Shown: piece by piece, positions 23,801 to 34,308 of the stretch
Position numbering within the stretch: the stretch's first letter is position 1
How the letters are laid out: each line of letters starts with the position of its first letter
Source: Gordius sp. MW1
Taxonomy: Eukaryota > Nematomorpha > Gordioida > Gordea > Gordiidae
Length of the DNA stretch: 64,000 nt
Assembly (NCBI GenBank): GCA_964036665.1
Contig: OZ038532.1
Location: 19,557,037-19,621,036 of the forward strand
Reading direction: 5' to 3'
Program-made: the position numbers and the translations under genes
Notes under the pieces: generated by a model
Told to the model about the DNA's origin: nothing
Databases searched by the model: none
The model's input: only the letters and a program-made list of their open reading frames with translations

Positions 23801-26800
23801 AAAAAAGTTTTTTTTTAGTTTTGAAAAAGGGCTAAATTCTTAAACTACCAGCCCGATTCGCTCGAAACTTTACCCGTAGGTGCCCAGGGCGGCCGGGGGT
23901 AAAATAACCTTTTCAGATTCTTAAAATACCTTTTCATTTTAAAAATATCGGACATTTCCCTGCCACACGTGCGGTGTAATATCTATGACACGTAGAAAAA
24001 TTTTACTAATTATATAAACTTACGCGCGCCATCTAATAAAGTACAATTCGTGTTTGAGTTTAATAGTAGATTCAATTTAATTAGAAATAACGGGCTATGA
24101 TTATACCTTTGAAGGAGGTTTCGAATTTTGTGTTAGTTTCTATCGATATATTTTATCGTAAATTAGAATCTAATACCTATATTATTTTTTTAAATATTAC
24201 TTTTTAGGTTTTCTATGAAATCACAATCTAATTAAATGACATATATTAACCCAATAAAAAAATATATAAGCATTTATAAGGTTAAAAATATATATTACAT
24301 AGTTGGCTGTCTGTTAGACCATCTATAATAAATTTTTAGGTTATATATAAAATTTGGCCAATGGTCATTTTTTTTCATTGGTAAGCAGCCAGGACACGGT
24401 AAAAGTGGATATAAATTCATAAGTCAAAAAAAAACGAAAAAAAAAATTTTCGAATCACATTTTGGCCAATGGTCATTTTTTTCCATTGGTCAGCAGCCAG
24501 GACACAGTAAAAGTGGATATAAACTTATAATAGTCAAAAAAAAACGAAAAAAAAAATTTCGAATCACATTTTGGCCAATGGTCATTTTTTTCCATTGGTC
24601 AGCAGCCAGGACACGTTAAAAGTGGATATAAATTCATAATAGTCAAAAAAAACTAAAAAAAAATTTTCGAATCACATTTTGGCCAATGGTCATTTTTTTC
24701 CATTGGTCAGCAGCCAGGACACGGTAAAAGTGGATATAAATTCATAAGTCAAAAAAAAACGAAAAAAAAAATTTTCGAATCACATTTTGGCCAATGGTCA
24801 TTTTTTTCCATTGGTCAGCAGCCAACGGACGGCCAAAAAGTCATAATAGCAATGGTAGTAACAGGAACAATCATAATAGTCAAAAAAAAACGAAAAAATA
24901 AACTCGGATTCACATTTTGGCCAATGGTCATTTTTTCATTGGTCAGCAGCCAGCGGACGGCCAAAAAGTCTTATTATCAATGATAGTAACAAGAACAATC
25001 ATAAGAGTCAAAAAAAACTCCGGGATTCTAACCCCAAAACTAGTTAAATTGCATAGCAATTACCAAAATTTAAATATAGATATACTTATGCATTAATTTA
25101 ACGTAGCAATTAAAACCCGACCCCGCCCGAAAGCGAGGGAGATAGAGATGAGGGGTGGGGCACCTCTTGATAGAGATGAGGGGTGGGGCACCTCTTTCTC
25201 ATGCATTAATTTAAAAAAGCGATAACCTAATATACCCAATGCAAATAGATAGGGTAACGGACAGACAACGGACAACGGACAGACAACGGACAACGGACAA
25301 CCAAAAACGAGCCCATAAATTGCATAGCAATTAATAACACAGCGAGGGAGATAGAGATGAGGGGTGGGGCACCTCTTTCTCATGCATTAATTTAAAAAAG
25401 CGATAACCTAATATACCCAATGCAAATAGATAGGGAGGGTAACGGACAACGGACGGACGGACACCAAAAAACGAGCCCATAAATTGCATAGCAATTAAAA
25501 AACTCGGGCCTTCTGCCCTCGTGGGAAGGGGGAGAAGGGAAGGGAAGAGGGGAAGGGAAGGGGGGACGACTCATCTGTACTTCGTATAAATGTATCATAA
25601 TTGCTATGCAATTTATGGGCGAGAAAGGTGGGAAGGGGCGAGAATGCCGATAGGGGGGTATTAAATGCCTAATGATTAATTAATTATTTATAAAAATTTT
25701 CCATTATAGGCAAAATGTAATAAAGGCAAAATGTAATATAGGCAAGGGTTAGGGTTAGATTTAGTGTTTGCATCTAGTTGCGTATTACATTAGTTTTTAT
25801 GGCCTTTAGTGATTATGGGTCTAACAAACATTATATTATAAAACAACACAATAAGAATTTGCAGAATTGTTGGGAGAATTTTTTTGTTGAATTTGAACAA
25901 TTTTTAATTAAAAAAATCAAAATTTGGCCAATGGTCACTTTTCTCTATTGGTCAGTACCAACAGATACTCTATAAGTCAATGATAGCCAAAAAAACGGAA
26001 AAAAAAATTTTGATGCTCACTTTGGCCAATGGTCATTTTAATCCATTGGTCAGCAGCCAGCACACGGTAAAAGTGGATATAAATTCATAAGAGTAAAAAA
26101 AACGAAAAAAAAATTTTCGAATCACATTTTGGCCAATGGTCATTTTTTTCCATTGGTCAGCAGCCAGGACACGGCAAAAGTGGATATAAATTCATAATAG
26201 TCACAAAAACAACGAAAAAAAAGTTTTCGAATCACATTTTGGCCAATGGTCATTTTATTCCATTGGTCAGCAGCCAGCGGACGGCCAAAAAGTCATAATA
26301 GCAATGGTAGGAACAGGAACAATCATAATAGTCAAAAAAAAAACAAAAAAAATAATTTCGATTCACATTTTGGCCAATGGTCATTTTTTCCATCGGTCAG
26401 GAGCCAGCGGACGGCCAAAAAGTCATAATAGCAATGGTTGTAACAGGAACAATCATAATAGTCAAAAAAAAACGAAAAAATAAACTCGGATTCACATTTT
26501 GGCCAATGGTCATTTTTTCATTGGTCAGCCTCAGCAGCCAACGGACGGCCAAAAAGTCTTATTATCAATGATAGTAACAAGAACAATCATAAGAGTCAAA
26601 AAAAACTCCGGGATTCTAACCCAAAAACTAGTTAAATTGCATAGCAATTAAAAGTAAACAACTTTTATTTATGTTTATTATATAACATGGGTCAGCAGCC
26701 AGCGGACGGCCAAAAAGTCATAATAGCAATGGTAGAAACAGGAACAATCATAATAGTCAAAAAAAGCGAAAAAAATAATTTCGATTTACATTTTGGCCAA

Positions 26801-29800
26801 TGGTCATTTTTTTCATTGGTCAGCAGCCAGCGGACGGCCAAAAATTCTTATTATTAGCGATAGTAACAAGAACAATCATAAGAGTCAAAAAAACTCCGGG
26901 ATTTTAACCCCAAAACTAGTTAAATTGCATAGCAATTAAAAAGTAAATAACTTTTATTTATGTTTATTATATAACTAGTTAAATTGCATAGCATTAAAAG
27001 TAAACAACTTTTATCTATGTTTATTATATAATAGAAAATTTAACAAATCTTATATATAACACACCGAGGGAGATAGAGATGAGGGGTGGGGCACCTCTTA
27101 TGCATTAATTTAAAAAATAACACAGCGAGGGAGATAGAGATGAGGGGTGGGGCACCTCTTTCTCATGCATTAATTTAAAAAAGCGATAACCTAATATACC
27201 CAATGCAAATAGATAGTGAGGGTAACGGACAACGGACGGACGGACACCAAAAAACCCATTATAGGCAAAATGTAATATAGGCAAGGGTTAGGGTTAGATT
27301 TAGTGTTTGCATCTAGTTGCGTATTACATTAGTTTTTAAGGCCTTTAGTGATTATGGGTCTAACAAACATTATATTATAAAACAACACAATGTTGAGAAT
27401 TTGCAGAATTGTTGGGAGAAATTTTTTGTTGAATTTGAACAATTTTTAATTAAAAAAATCAAAAATTTGGCCAATGGTCACTTTTTCTCTATAGGTCAGT
27501 ACCAACAGATACTCTATAAGTCAATGATAGCCAAAAAAACGGAAAAAAAAATTTTGATGCTCACTTTGGCCAATGGTCATTTTAATCCATTGGTCAGCAG
27601 CCAGCACACGGTAAAAGTGGATATAAATTCATAAGAGTAAAAAAAACGAAAAAAAAATTTTCGAATCACATTTTGGCCAATGGTCATTTTTTTCCATTGG
27701 TCAGCAGCCAGGACACGGTAAAAGTGGATATAAATTCATAATAGTCAAAAAAAAACGGAAAAAAAGTTTTCGAATCACATTTTGGCCAATGGTCATTTTA
27801 TTCCATTGGTCAGCAGCCAGCGGACGGTCAAAAAGTCATAATAGCAATGGTAGGAACAGGAACAATCATAATAGTCAAAAAAAAACAAAAAAAATAATTT
27901 CGATTCACATTTTGGCCAATGGTCATTTTTTCCATCGGTCAGGAGCCAGCGGACGGCCAAAAAGTCATAATAGCAATGGTAGTAACAGGAACAATCATAA
28001 TAGTCAAAAAAAAACGAAAAAATAAACTCGGATTCACATTTTGGCCAATGGTAATTTTTTTCATTGGTCAGCTGCCAACGGACGGCCAAAAAGTCTTATT
28101 ATAAATGATAGTAACAAGAACAATTATAAGAGTCAAAAAAACTCCGGGATTCTAAGCCAAAAACTAGTTAAATTGCATAGCAATTAAAAGTAAACAACTT
28201 TTATTTATGTTTATTATATAACATTGGTCAGCAGCCAGCGGACGGCCAAAAAGTCATAATAGCAATGGTAGAAACAGGAACAATCATAATAGTCAAAAAA
28301 AACGAAAAAAATAATTTCGATCAACATTTTGGCCAATGGTCATTTTTTTCATTGGTCAGCAGCCAGCGGACGGCCAAAAATTCTTATTATCAATGATAGT
28401 AACAAGAACAATCATAAGAGTCAAAAAAACTCCGGGATTTTAACCCCAAAACTAGTTAAATTGCATAGCAATTAAAAAGTAAACAACTTTTATTTATGTT
28501 TATTATATAACTAGTTAAATTGCATAGCATTAAAAGTAAACAACTTTTATCTATGTTCATTATATAACAAAAACTAGTTAAATTGCATAGCAATTAAAAG
28601 TAAACAACTTTTATTTATGTTTATTATATAATAGATAATTTAACAAATCTTATATATAACACACCGAGGGAGATAGAGATGAGGGGTGGGGCACCTCCTA
28701 TGCATTAATTTAAAAAATAACACATCGAGGGAGATAGAGATGAGGGGTGGGGCACCTCTTTCTCATGCATTAATTTAAAAAAGCGATAACCTAATATACC
28801 CAATGCAAATAGATAGGGAGGGTAACGGACAACGGACGGACACCAAAAAACGAGCCCATAAATTGCATAGCAATTAATATAGGCTATTTTCGAAGCGCAA
28901 ATTTCTGTTTTATATAACGGGAGTATTAAGGAATAGAAAATAGTAATATACTTTTTGATCTTTGACACAAAGGAATACGTTATATTTATAAGTAATTGGC
29001 GAAATGGGCCTAGAGGGTTTGGGTCAAAAAAACCAGCATACAATTTTATGCTGGGTTAAAAAAAATCGATCTAAATTTATAAGGTAATATATCCTGTCCT
29101 AATCCCAATATCTTATTTATGAATAATCAAAAAATACATTTATTAACCTTAATATAGTAAATAAGCTTTTTATATTTTTAGGTATACTATATGCCATATT
29201 TTAAACATTTAATAATTATTAAGAGTCATTTTTTAAATATAGGGAAGCCAATTTATAAGTAATCAAGTGATTTTATAAATAGACATTTAATAAAAAACTG
29301 AGAAAATAATTTGGCCAAAAATCATGTTAAATCAGAAATTATCCCTATAAACCAAGGATGGGATTAAAATAAATTTGCAACAAAGCTACAATTAACAAAA
29401 CACTGAAATTAACAATTTTAACTAATTCTCAATTACACACTTTTAACCGTTCAATTATAAAAACAATCAAACATTTAAAATCAATCTTAACATAAATTAA
29501 GATAACTTATATTTAAATCTTTAAAGGATATTTAAAAAAAATACTTATACAAGTATAAATAAGTTTAAGAAATGCAAGTTTGGAAAGTAAGAAGGGTGTA
29601 TTTAGGAGTATGAACATGTAATAAATGTTATTAAAAATTATGTATATTATTTATCAAATAAAGTGTTAATCAAACAATTATAAATTAAGTAAATGTAATT
29701 ACTTTTAATATTTTAATTTCTTTTCCCAAAAGGCTTTGAGATCTTGATATATTCTTCTTTGTGATTGACTTAATAGCAACAATGCTTCCATCCTTCTATG

Positions 29801-29951
29801 AATGTTATTCAATGAGCAACATATATAGAATAAGCTGAAATTATCATTTTTAAATTATTTTTACCTTATATCGACCTTTAAATACTACAGCAAATGCCCC
29901 ATGCCCAATCAAATCCTTTTTATTGTATTCAAAATCTCCTATATGTTCCAT
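11716..29951 (-). CDS. Atg1: ULK1/2 (Atg1, unc-51) autophagy-initiating Ser/Thr kinase, partial gene model
   Basis: Thirteen exons assemble by hand, with matching phases, into the family's N-terminal kinase and part of its linker. ULK/Atg1 phosphorylates Atg13, FIP200/Atg17 and VPS34-complex partners to start autophagosome formation in the cytosol. Visible are [16 protein letters not shown] (G-loop, residues 11-26), VAIK (K38), the alpha-C Glu in GKEIKIL (E55), [10 protein letters not shown] (D133, N138), DFGFAR (161-166), GSPMYMAPE and DLWSIGT, and [12 protein letters not shown] closing the kinase. [15 protein letters not shown] separates ULK1/2 from ULK3/4. Splice sites are GT-AG. Intron 1 is 69 bp; intron 2 is about 11.6 kb and filled by the satellite array. 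Exons 9 and 12 each carry a frame break. The C-terminal EAT/MIT exons were not found, so this is partial, and either damaged or carrying sequence errors. Confidence 0.9.
12787..13077 (-). CDS. Atg1: ULK exon 12 (Ser/Pro-rich linker), frame-broken
   Basis: GC-rich island. The acceptor AATTAG gives the phase required by exon 11 and opens as [20 protein letters not shown], running to an in-frame TAG near 12923. A second frame opens from 12939 and reaches [18 protein letters not shown] linker sequence at a strong donor (GGG|GTAAG). The exon is one base over a multiple of three, so a second frame correction is needed within about 12923-12942. The alternative is that 12787-12939 is a separate exon after TTTAG. 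Linker sequence is poorly conserved, so family support is indirect. Confidence 0.55.
13800..13847 (-). CDS. Atg1: ULK exon 11 (end of kinase domain)
   Basis: 48 bp. With the split codon from exon 10 it reads [16 protein letters not shown], the position of the vertebrate DEFFHHPFL. Acceptor TTTTTAG, donor GTATGA. Confidence 0.8.
14341..14482 (-). CDS. Atg1: ULK exon 10 (C-lobe)
   Basis: 142 bp: [39 protein letters not shown], then one base. Acceptor TTTTAG. The donor GTTGGA is non-consensus after GT. Confidence 0.88.
14765..14864 (-). CDS. Atg1: ULK exon 9 (APE to DLW), frame-broken
   Basis: [10 protein letters not shown] is followed one base out of frame by [10 protein letters not shown] and CLTGKAPFQ. 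The exon is 100 bp; phases on both sides demand a multiple of 3. Between Y194 and the next Ala only a single C stands where one whole codon, normally Asp, is expected (14834-14835). Two bases are missing, or one is extra. Acceptor TTAAG, donor GTAATA. Confidence 0.85.
15392..15465 (-). CDS. Atg1: ULK exon 8 (DFG and activation segment)
   Basis: 74 bp. Completes Ala, then [22 protein letters not shown]. The activation-loop Thr (ATLCGSP) equivalent to human ULK1 Thr180 is present. Donor GTAATA. Confidence 0.93.
15962..16087 (-). CDS. Atg1: ULK exon 7 (catalytic loop)
   Basis: 126 bp. Contains [14 protein letters not shown] with catalytic Asp133, then a Ser/Gly/His-rich insert longer than in Drosophila, then TLKI before the DFG exon. 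Acceptor TTTTAG, donor GTAAAC. Confidence 0.95.
16730..16780 (-). CDS. Atg1: ULK exon 6
   Basis: 51 bp; completes a split Thr codon, then [16 protein letters not shown]. Matches LSEDTIRLFLQQI. Acceptor TTAG, donor GTAAGG. Confidence 0.9.
17406..17442 (-). CDS. Atg1: ULK exon 5 (hinge)
   Basis: 37 bp encoding [12 protein letters not shown] plus one base. Identical in form to the vertebrate [11 protein letters not shown] block. Acceptor TGTAG, donor GTAAAT. Confidence 0.92.
17733..17765 (-). CDS. Atg1: ULK exon 4 (33-bp microexon)
   Basis: 11 codons ending VYLIME, the beta-5/hinge segment. Acceptor CTAG, donor GTACAA. Phases 0/0. Confidence 0.88.
18018..18068 (-). CDS. Atg1: ULK exon 3
   Basis: 51 bp, 17 codons ([11 protein letters not shown]), matching the family's ELKHENIV.LYD. 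Acceptor ACAG, donor GTAGGC. Separated from exon 2 by 11.6 kb that includes the satellite array. Confidence 0.9.
18621..18720 (+). repeat. GGGCC-TTC-GGCCC hairpin plus GGGAAGG tract
   Basis: Perfect 5-bp stem with a 3-nt loop at 18625-18637, then a GGGAAGG-rich polypurine tract. Repeated at about 23163 and, with a base change, at 25505. The inverse copy is at 43083-43095. Confidence 0.85.
20334..20390 (+). repeat. AACGGAC/GGAC variable-number repeat
   Basis: Tandem AACGGAC and GGAC units. Length varies between copies at 21897, 25254 (longest), 25440, 27226 and 28824. The reverse complement (GTCCGT) appears at 34490, 39050, 47020 and 54995. Confidence 0.85.
23340..24360. repeat. Inverted-duplicated module, left copy
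   Basis: Reverse complement of about 44410-45430. Contains the tRNA-like segment, a block reading GGGCTAAATTC..GCCCGATTCGCTCGAAAC (23830-23890) and CACGTG-containing AT-rich sequence. The central block also occurs at 39225-39365 and, diverged, at 54530-54620. Confidence 0.8.
23551..23621 (-). pseudogene. tRNA-like sequence (SINE head or tRNA pseudogene)
   Basis: Minus strand: GCCGGCATGG start, A-box-like TGGTATAGTGGTTA, CTTGTTAAC anticodon-loop-like segment, B-box-like GGGTTCAATTC. The anticodon and T stems do not pair well, so it is not called a functional tRNA. The inverted duplicate at 45136-45217 has the same order. Confidence 0.5.
28881..29702. other. AT-rich remainder of ULK intron 2
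   Basis: Between the array end and exon 2. No repeat end, exon or RNA gene recognised. Confidence 0.5.
29703..29795 (-). CDS. Atg1: ULK exon 2 (VAIK lysine, alpha-C)
   Basis: 93 bp, 31 codons. Carries [11 protein letters not shown] and [12 protein letters not shown]. Acceptor TAG at 29796-29798, donor GTAATT. Confidence 0.92.
29865..29951 (-). CDS. Atg1: ULK exon 1 (start codon, G-loop)
   Basis: 87 bp, 29 codons, phase 0 at both ends. ATG at 29951, donor GTAA at 29861-29864. The start fits: only ten residues precede the conserved [10 protein letters not shown] block, and no longer in-frame N-terminus is needed. Confidence 0.92.
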
Positions 29952-30649
29952 TATTTCATTTTATGAGCAATTTTTTAAAACATATGTTTTTAACCTTGTG
30001 GAGCAAATGAATCGTTGTTTCACTTCGGCGCAAAATGTGGAAAGCTGGAAATACGGAAAACTAATCAAATCCATATATTATATTATGAATATGTATTTAT
30101 ATCTATAATTATTCACATATATTGTCTTTACATAATTGTAAATGTATATATGTAGTGCATATATACTTTTGTATAAATAGATGGGTTTAAATATATGTAA
30201 TAACGATATACACAAGGAACGCTTAACAATATATTACATATTATAATGTATGTAATATACAGCACATATTGTATATATTTATTTATGTAATTAACTTTTT
30301 TTAATTTGATATTTTAGATCATATATCTAGGGTTAGGTTTACTTTCGTTATTATCGGTTTTCCACATTATGCGTCAGATTCGTTGTAATTGTAAATAGAT
30401 AGAAAAGATCTACGTTCAGAAAAATTACTCAGCATAAATATTTATGTACGGAACATATCGTTTTTAGTTTATTTTTAAGGCAAATTTCGTTTGGGGTAAA
30501 ATAAGACTTATAATCATGTATAATTTTTGTACTATCAAAATTTGTCAACATGTTTAAACCACTTTAAACAAATTATGTGTGACAAAAATACAAGTTCCAT
30601 AAATAAATCTGGATTAATTAATAAATTTTAGTCTTAATTCGTTAACGTT
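29952..30649. other. ULK upstream region
   Basis: AT-rich with TATATGTA-type runs (30110-30300). It should contain the promoter or 5' UTR of the minus-strand ULK gene, but no site can be assigned. Confidence 0.4.
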
Positions 30650-31340
30650 TTGTTTATACAGCAGCTATTCAACCTTCTTCTTCTGGTTCCAGAGCCGTGG
30701 GGATTATTTGTTGAGTTTCTATCATCGTTTGAGCTAGTGCCATGCCTTGATCAATCAGATTTCATAAATTTGTCTACTTGTCCTTTCGTGACAGTAGATC
30801 ATCCTCTTCTTCTCTTCCCCGTTATACCTATGTCCAGTACTTTTTGATTTACTTTATTCGTCTCCCTTCTTATTTTCCACCTTGTTTTTCAGCCTTGTTA
30901 CTAAGATCCTTTCCATAACTTCAATGAATGGCAAGGTTACTTGATACCTCTGTAATTTCCACAGTCGTGAGGGTCTCCTTTGCCCTTGAATACGCGTATA
31001 ATCGAGTTTGATCTCCATTGATTGGGAATTCGCTCTTCTACCAATATCTTGTTAAATAGGTTCGTCATGGTCGTGACTCCTTCTTCATGGCATCCGAGCA
31101 ATGTTTTCATATGTATTCCCTCTGGGCTAAGCTTTTCTCGGAACGGGAATCTTTGTCATTTGCGATATTTAATAAATTTTTTAAAATATCCTTTCCTTTC
31201 CATCACTTCCTCTGGCTTAAATAAGGGTAGACCCATCTCGTTTTTGCCTATTTTAAGGACTACGACAAGTGTATTTTTCACATTGCGCAGGGAAGATATG
31301 CAGTGCGCGTAGTTTGTGGAAGCTTTCTATTGTAAAGTTT
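30650..31340 (-). pseudogene. RTE/CR1-like LINE fragment with internal deletion
   Basis: On the minus strand, about 31080-30960 reads IPNQWRSNSIIRVFKGKGD then CGNYRGIK, the opening of a non-LTR reverse transcriptase domain. Near 30870 it jumps directly to the C-terminal RRETNKVNQKVLD block that sits near the end of the LINE at 59370-60165. The catalytic core (YADD region) is therefore deleted. Several stops. Non-functional. Confidence 0.75.
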
Positions 31341-31946
31341 TGTTGGAAACTATCTTGATTGTGAAGTTGGTTTTTATAGCCGGTTTTCGACCTGATGTCA
31401 ACCCTCCACTTTTTGCACACGAACTTGGTCATTTCTTCATTCTACATCTACACTTAACACTTGTATTTGCGTTGCCATTTTAACCTTTGTATCTGCGCAC
31501 AGCACTATGCAAAGAGCATTTGCACAAAGTACTCTAAAATAGATTTAGCTATCGTTTTCTTGTAGATTAAGGTTAACGTAAAGTTTTCACGGTGATTAAT
31601 AATTAATAGAGATGCACGACTTTTCAGATTTAAAGGATTGTCTTTTAGATTAAGCATTTTTTTTAACAAATTGTTGTGGTTGCACGCTCCCCCCTCTCTC
31701 TCTGTAAGATAGAGCTAACACGAACATTAATGGGATTTTCTTTGTACTGTGACCTCCTCGATACCTATTATTCTCCCCATTAATCGCGTTTGAATACTAA
31801 TTAATTACCATCGCATTTTTTCCTAGTTCCCATATATGTAAATTTTTTTCGGATTGATACTTCGCGCGATTCGCAGTTTGGGAATTAAGATTCGTATAAA
31901 TTCATTAAATTTTGTAAGCCTATTTTTAATCTTTATAATTAACTAG
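31341..31946. other. Spacer with CT microsatellite
   Basis: CCCCCTCTCTCTCTG at about 31690. No gene recognised. ACTAGATGAACCCG at 31941 resembles the head of the ACTAG repeat and abuts the hAT remnant. Confidence 0.4.
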
Positions 31947-33103
31947 ATGAACCCGATGGATGACATTTTAAATGATGAAGGTCTGGTTGGTCATAATCCC
32001 TTGGATTATGACTTTCTTCCTAAGCATAGAAGGTGTGCTTGCCACACGTTGAATTTGATTGCTACAACTGATGTGACGAAATACAAAAATACCAATGGAA
32101 ACTATAAAAAAAATATGCTCATTGGTAGTGCACAAATGCCAGCAGTTGTGGAACTTGCAAGGTAGATCAACTCATGCTGCTGAGTTAATTAAAAAACAAC
32201 TTGGTTGTTATTTTATAGGTCCTGTAATTACAAGATGGAATTCCTTATATAATTTTATGAGGCACATAACTTCCATTATAAAGGGACAATTTGATGGGTT
32301 ACAAAGTGTATGTGACAAGCTGAATCTTCAAAATTTCACATCACATGAATGTGATTTTATTGCAGAATATTGCGATGTAATATTTTATTTTAATTTAAAC
32401 ATTAGCATTATTTTAAAATGGTTTTTAAAGGTCATGGAACCAATTGCAAAGGCAATTGAGTTTTTGGAAAGGCAAAACTATATGTATCTTGCATATTATA
32501 CCCCTACAATCACTCAAAGATTGATGATAAATGAAGCTATATGCTCTTTGAAATGGTGTAAGCCATTAAAAGATGCTATTACTCAAGGCATTAATAACAG
32601 GTTTAATATTATTTATAACGTCTAGTCTAGCTAATTAATGGATTTTTGGATCTTTTTAGCAAAGAAAATCTGTCGGCGGCTATTCTCCATCCTGCTTTTA
32701 AAACAGATTGGAATTGGATTCGCAAAGAATGCGCTGCGAACATGAAAGCAAGTATTTTAGAGGATCTCAATTTGTTTGTTCCTAAATCTCAACAGGTTGG
32801 ACCTAGTTTATCAGGAATGGATTTTTTTGAATTAAAAAATGATGAAAAGAATGAATCAATTGAACGTTTTTTGCTTTCTAATAACCGAAATTTAAGTCTT
32901 TTAGACAGTTTTCCCCATTTAAAAAACTATTTATTAAATATAATACGTTATTACCATCAAGTGCCACTGTGGAAAGATTCTTTAGCTTGGGCAAAATTTT
33001 ATGTGGAGATAAGCGAACATGTCTTTTAGATGACAACTTTGAAAATAATATTTTGTTAAAATCAAATAAACATTTATTACCTGATGATTTTTATAAATTG
33101 TAA
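31947..33103 (+). pseudogene. hAT transposase, decayed
   Basis: Three frames carry successive parts of one protein. RRCACHTLNLIATTD is followed by VITRWNSLYNFMRHI, the RNase-H-like core flanks. Then come LSAAILHPAFKTDW and a C-terminal dimerisation block (NTLLPSSATVERFFSLGKIL) ending at TAA 33101-33103. Frameshifts fall near 32150, 32630 and 32935. The N-terminal BED finger is missing. The layout is that of ZBED-like hAT transposases. Decay is clear, so it is not active. Confidence 0.85.
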
Positions 33104-33169
33104 TATATAATATATTGGTTCTATAAATTAATAAAAGATGTTTGTACATTTTAAAAAAAATTTAAAAAA

Positions 33170-33297
33170 GGAACTTTAAAAGGAACTGGAACTAGTTCCT
33201 TTTTAAAATGAAGAACTAGGAACTGGAACTAGTTTCATTTTAGGCAAAGGAACTGGAACTTGACAAGTTCCTTTTTAAAAGGAACTTTTAACAGCTC
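33170..33297. repeat. GGAACTAGTTCC subterminal repeats, hAT right end
   Basis: At least eight GGAACT/AGTTCC units within 130 bp of the transposase stop, closing with TTAACAGCTCT. That matches the inner bases of the TIR of the hAT at 36681. No left TIR was found, so the element is 5'-truncated. Confidence 0.75.
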
Positions 33298-33325
33298 TCG
33301 TTTTAACCTTCTAAGGACTTATACA

Positions 33326-34308
33326 GGCGCGTAGCCAGGATTTTCTCCCAGGGGGGGGGGGGAAATTTCCAAAAAAAATTTAAAACATTTTTATTTCAAC
33401 ATCAAAATTATAAAATCTGGTGTAAAACATAAATAAAATCATTATAAAATAATTTCACATTTTCTTTTTCCCAGCGTCATCTAAAATAGGAGCTAATTCC
33501 CCATGAATCGTTAATAAGAGTGTGAATTCATTTAATCTATTCAAACGTCATGAAGTTTGATTGAAATGTTGTCAGAAATAGATGAGAAAACAAATGAGGA
33601 GAAATTGAAGCAAGCTGGTATGATCACGATATTGCAATAGAAGCTGCAACTTTGCTCTCTTCTCTACGACAATCTGAATATATTATGCAAGAAATTGCAA
33701 AAAAAGGACCTAGATCTTCAGCAAGTCAGACTAGCAGAAATTTTAGTAATAGTAGTCGAACCTAAGGCTAAGTTGTATGATTTTGAACTTAAGAAACCTC
33801 GATATGCAAAGAAAATGAACGGTTTTTGGACAAGAAACATGTTTTGGCAAATTTCCAAATAATATTTCCCCCGAATTCTTTGATTGTTTTGCCAGAAACG
33901 CGAATAAAAATAAATTATAGAAGGATTTCGTCCAAAGAATCCTTTGGACGCTCTATCAGATTATAAAATATTGTAATCTTTGCCCAACATCACAACTCTT
34001 CTTTACCTATTAGCTTTTATATAAGAAATACTATGTCAGAAAATAGATTAAATGGATTGGCCCTTTTTTATAGCATTTTAATTTCAACATTGAAATTAAA
34101 AAAGATAATCATTATAAATAATTTTATATTTTCTTTTTCCCAGCGATAATATCAGCTAATTCCAATAAATTGCATAGCAATTAATAAGTGTCTTACTTGG
34201 TCAGTTACGTTGCACAACTATAAAATATAAACTTTAGATCTAAAATAATTTTTCTTTTAAATCTAGGGGGAATTTCCCGCTTCCCCCCCCCTCGCATTTA
34301 CGCCGCTG
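33326..34308. mobile_element. GCGTAGCC/GGCGTAA-ended non-autonomous element
   Basis: Left end AGGCGCGTAGCCAGG then a 12-G run and AAATTTCC. Right end GGAATTTCCCGC, a C run, then TTTACGCCGCTG. The two ends are imperfect inverted repeats. The interior has short open stretches but no family match. An AATTGCATAGCAATT palindrome at about 34168-34182 shows a satellite-module fragment inside. Confidence 0.5.

Larger units (their letters stand above)
18621..28880 (+). repeat. Composite satellite/transposon array inside ULK intron 2
   Basis: It starts AACTCGGGCCTTCGGCCC and ends CGAGCCCATAAATTGCATAG. Higher-order units recur: CAAGGGTTAGGG is at 18872, 20419, 21962, 25743 and 27282 (steps 1547, 1543, 3781, 1539). 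Each unit holds a unique-looking leader, then about eight 105-130-bp monomers around TTGGCCAATGGTCATTT, an eroded B-box module and a GGAC-rich VNTR. The open frames along it, such as MRITLVF, are repeat translations with no family match. The same family lies reversed at 38737-45590 and 54963-58447. Confidence 0.9.

Noticed and set aside
18907..28104. Recurring 60-105-codon frames in the satellite (MRITLVF.., MVIFSIGQ..)
   Set aside because: Repeated because the DNA is repeated. Both strands are open in low-complexity A-rich DNA, frames shift between copies, and there is no family match.
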